Program-made: the position numbers and the translations under genes
The notes under the pieces: generated by a model
What the model saw: only the letters and a program-made list of their open reading frames with translations
What the model was told of the DNA's origin: nothing
The model's database searches: none
In this document: positions 13,640 through 15,369 of the stretch, one piece after another
Position numbering within the stretch: position 1 is the first letter of the stretch
Layout: the number at the start of each line of letters is the position of its first letter
From: Collinsella sp. CAG:166
GTDB lineage: Bacteria; Actinomycetota; Coriobacteriia; Coriobacteriales; Coriobacteriaceae
DNA: 15,369 bases
Assembly: GCA_000434535.1 (NCBI GenBank)
Contig: FR878666.1
Span: 42,207-57,575, forward strand
Reading direction: 5' to 3'

Positions 13640-15319
13640 ATGGCAGAGTTTATCTACCAGATGTATCAGGCTCGCAAGGCCCATGGCGACAAGGTAATCC
13701 TTGACGACGTGACCCTGAGCTTCTACCCCGGTGCCAAGATCGGCGTCGTGGGTCCCAACGGCATGGGTAAGTCGACCCTGCTCAAGATCATGGCCGGCAT
13801 CGAAGAGGTCTCCAACGGCGATGCCAGGCTCACCCCCGGCTACACCGTGGGCATCCTGCAGCAGGAGCCGCCGCTCGATGACGACAAGACCGTCATCGAG
13901 AACGTGCGCATGGCGTTTGGTGATATGATCGCCAAGGTCGATCGCTTCAATAAGATCGGCGAGGAGATGTGCGACCCGGACTGCGACATGGACGCCCTCA
14001 TGGCCGAGATGGGCAAGCTCCAGGACGAGATCGACGCCGCCGACGGCTGGGATATCGATTCCAAGCTCGGCCAGGCCATGGACGCCCTGCAGCTGCCCGA
14101 TTCCGACATGCCGGTCAACGTGCTTTCCGGCGGCGAGCGTCGTCGCGTGGCCCTGTGCAAGCTGCTGCTCGAGGCTCCCGACCTGCTGCTGCTCGACGAG
14201 CCCACGAACCACCTGGACGCCGAGTCGATCCTGTGGCTCGAGCACTTCCTGCACAACTACCAGGGCGCGGTGCTTGCCGTCACGCACGATCGCTACTTCC
14301 TGGATAACGTTGCCGAGTGGATTTGCGAGGTCGACCGCGGTCACCTTTATCCCTACAAGGGCAACTACTCCACGTATCTGGAGACCAAGGCCGCGCGTAT
14401 CGAGGCACAGGGCAACCGCGATGCCAAGCTCGCCAAGCGCATGGAGGCCGAGCTCGAGTGGGTGCGCAGCTCGCCCAAGGCCCGCCAGGCCAAGAACAAG
14501 GCCCGTTTGGCTCGCTATGAGGAGATGGAGGCCGAGGCCCGCGCAAGCCAGAAGCTCGACTGGACCGACATCCGCATTCCCGTTGGACCGCGTCTGGGCA
14601 ACAAGGTGCTCGAGGCCCATCACCTGCACAAGGAGTTCGATGGCCGTGTGCTCATCGACGACCTATCGTTCACCCTGCCGCGCAACGGTATCGTGGGCGT
14701 CATCGGCCCCAACGGTGTGGGCAAGACCACGCTGTTCAAGACCATCGTGGGCCTGGAGCCGCTGACTTCGGGCGAGCTCGAAGTGGGCGAGACCGTCAAG
14801 ATCTCCTATGTCGATCAGAACCGTTCTGGCATCGACCCCGATAAGAACCTGTGGGAGGTCGTCTCGGACGGCCTGGACCACATGATGATCGGCGAGACCG
14901 AGGTTCCGAGCCGCGCTTATGTGGCAAGCTTTGGCTTTAAGGGCCAGGACCAGCAGAAGCGCGCTGGCGTGCTCTCCGGCGGCGAGCGCAACCGTCTGAA
15001 CTTGGCGCTTACGCTCAAGCAGGGCGGCAACCTGCTGCTCCTCGACGAGCCCACGAACGACCTCGACGTCGAGACGCTGTCCTCGCTCGAAGCGGCGCTG
15101 CTCGAGTTCCCGGGTTGCTCGGTGGTCATTAGCCACGACCGTATGTTCCTGGACCGCGTCGCCACGCACATTCTGGCGTGGGAGGGCACCGACGAGAATC
15201 CGGGCAACTGGTATTGGTTTGAGGGCAACTTTGAGGCCTATCAGGCCAACCGTATCGAGCGCCTGGGCGAGGATGCAGCCCAGCCGCATCGTATTCACCG
15301 CAAGCTGACGCGTGACTAA
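13640..15319 (+). CDS. ettA: ABC-F protein EttA, energy-dependent translational throttle
   Basis: This 559-residue protein has two ABC nucleotide-binding domains and no membrane segment. Domain 1 has Walker A GPNGMGKS (38-45), LSGGE (162-166) and LLLLDEP (182-188). Domain 2 has GPNGVGKT (356-363), LSGGE (445-449) and LLLLDEP (465-471). The charged linker (about 240-310) includes GNYSTYLE and the ELEWVRSSPKARQ stretch characteristic of EttA, and the ending RIHRKLTRD is a basic tail. EttA binds the ribosomal E site and gates the first peptide bond according to ATP/ADP level. Length matches E. coli EttA (555). ATG 13640 follows AAAGGA (13622-13627) at a rather long 12-base spacing. Codon use is strongly biased, as expected for a well-expressed housekeeping gene. 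Confidence 0.93.
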   Translation: MAEFIYQMYQARKAHGDKVILDDVTLSFYPGAKIGVVGPNGMGKSTLLKIMAGIEEVSNGDARLTPGYTVGILQQEPPLDDDKTVIENVRMAFGDMIAKVDRFNKIGEEMCDPDCDMDALMAEMGKLQDEIDAADGWDIDSKLGQAMDALQLPDSDMPVNVLSGGERRRVALCKLLLEAPDLLLLDEPTNHLDAESILWLEHFLHNYQGAVLAVTHDRYFLDNVAEWICEVDRGHLYPYKGNYSTYLETKAARIEAQGNRDAKLAKRMEAELEWVRSSPKARQAKNKARLARYEEMEAEARASQKLDWTDIRIPVGPRLGNKVLEAHHLHKEFDGRVLIDDLSFTLPRNGIVGVIGPNGVGKTTLFKTIVGLEPLTSGELEVGETVKISYVDQNRSGIDPDKNLWEVVSDGLDHMMIGETEVPSRAYVASFGFKGQDQQKRAGVLSGGERNRLNLALTLKQGGNLLLLDEPTNDLDVETLSSLEAALLEFPGCSVVISHDRMFLDRVATHILAWEGTDENPGNWYWFEGNFEAYQANRIERLGEDAAQPHRIHRKLTRD

Positions 15320-15322
15320 TTT

Positions 15323-15349
15323 GTTACGCGGTTTTCCAAACCGCGTAAC
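15323..15349. terminator. Perfect 12-bp hairpin after ettA
   Basis: GTTACGCGGTTT (15323-15334) pairs perfectly with AAACCGCGTAAC (15338-15349) around a 3-base loop, beginning 3 bases after the ettA stop. No T-run follows on the plus strand within the window. It may stop transcription weakly, protect the mRNA 3' end, or work with a factor. Position favours a terminator role. Confidence 0.6.
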
Positions 15350-15369
15350 TGCTCGACGCTGCAAATGCC

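Noticed and set aside
13292..14629. 445-codon minus-strand frame opposite sdpI and ettA
   Set aside because: It runs across a terminator and two well-supported genes, with no domain signature. It is an antisense shadow.
1..15369. Mobile element, CRISPR array, tRNA or rRNA genes
   Set aside because: No transposase, integrase, terminal repeats, regularly spaced repeats or tRNA/rRNA-like sequences were recognised.

Overview
The window looks like a chromosomal piece of a gut-type actinobacterium of the Coriobacteriia (Collinsella-like). This is inferred from moderately high GC, strong SD-led starts, codon use and gene content, not from a database search. Most of it (bases 1-10626) is one plus-strand cluster of ten genes with no mobile-element signature. 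The rest is housekeeping and a small regulator/membrane pair.

Region 1 (1-6018), Amadori-product module. A promoter region with direct and inverted repeats precedes a YfcC/DcuC-superfamily carrier. It is followed by a YtcJ-like amidohydrolase with an altered metal motif, a FrlC-like TIM-barrel epimerase, a two-SIS-domain FraB/FrlB-like deglycase and a FrlD-like PfkB kinase. Read together, this is import, epimerisation, phosphorylation and deglycation of a sugar-amino-acid conjugate such as fructoselysine or fructose-asparagine, giving glucose 6-phosphate and an amino acid. I recall that gut Collinsella have been reported to consume fructoselysine, and the layout fits that. The exact substrate cannot be read from sequence.

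Region 2 (6019-10626), less understood extension. A 121-bp gap holds a near-perfect 15-bp terminator-like hairpin preceded by a 10-codon mini-ORF. After it come a second PfkB kinase with a changed substrate motif, an Amidohydrolase_2 protein missing two usual metal ligands, a cysteine-rich YjbQ (UPF0047) protein, a BtpA/SgcQ TIM barrel and an FGGY carbohydrate kinase. These five genes are tightly packed and share the strand of region 1. The classical deglycation pathway does not need them. This half is the best candidate for an undescribed pathway.

Region 3 (10627-12300), minus strand: tcdA (tRNA t6A cyclisation) then a TatD-family nuclease, meeting the FGGY gene tail to tail across a hairpin.

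Region 4 (12301-13549), plus strand: an sdpR-sdpI pair (ArsR-type autorepressor and SdpI-like membrane protein) without an sdpC toxin gene. Its promoter has a palindrome over the -35 element, and it ends in a classic intrinsic terminator.

Region 5 (13550-15369): ettA, the ABC-F translational throttle, followed by a 12-bp perfect hairpin. No tRNA, rRNA, CRISPR array or insertion sequence was seen, and no gene-free stretch exceeds 300 bases.
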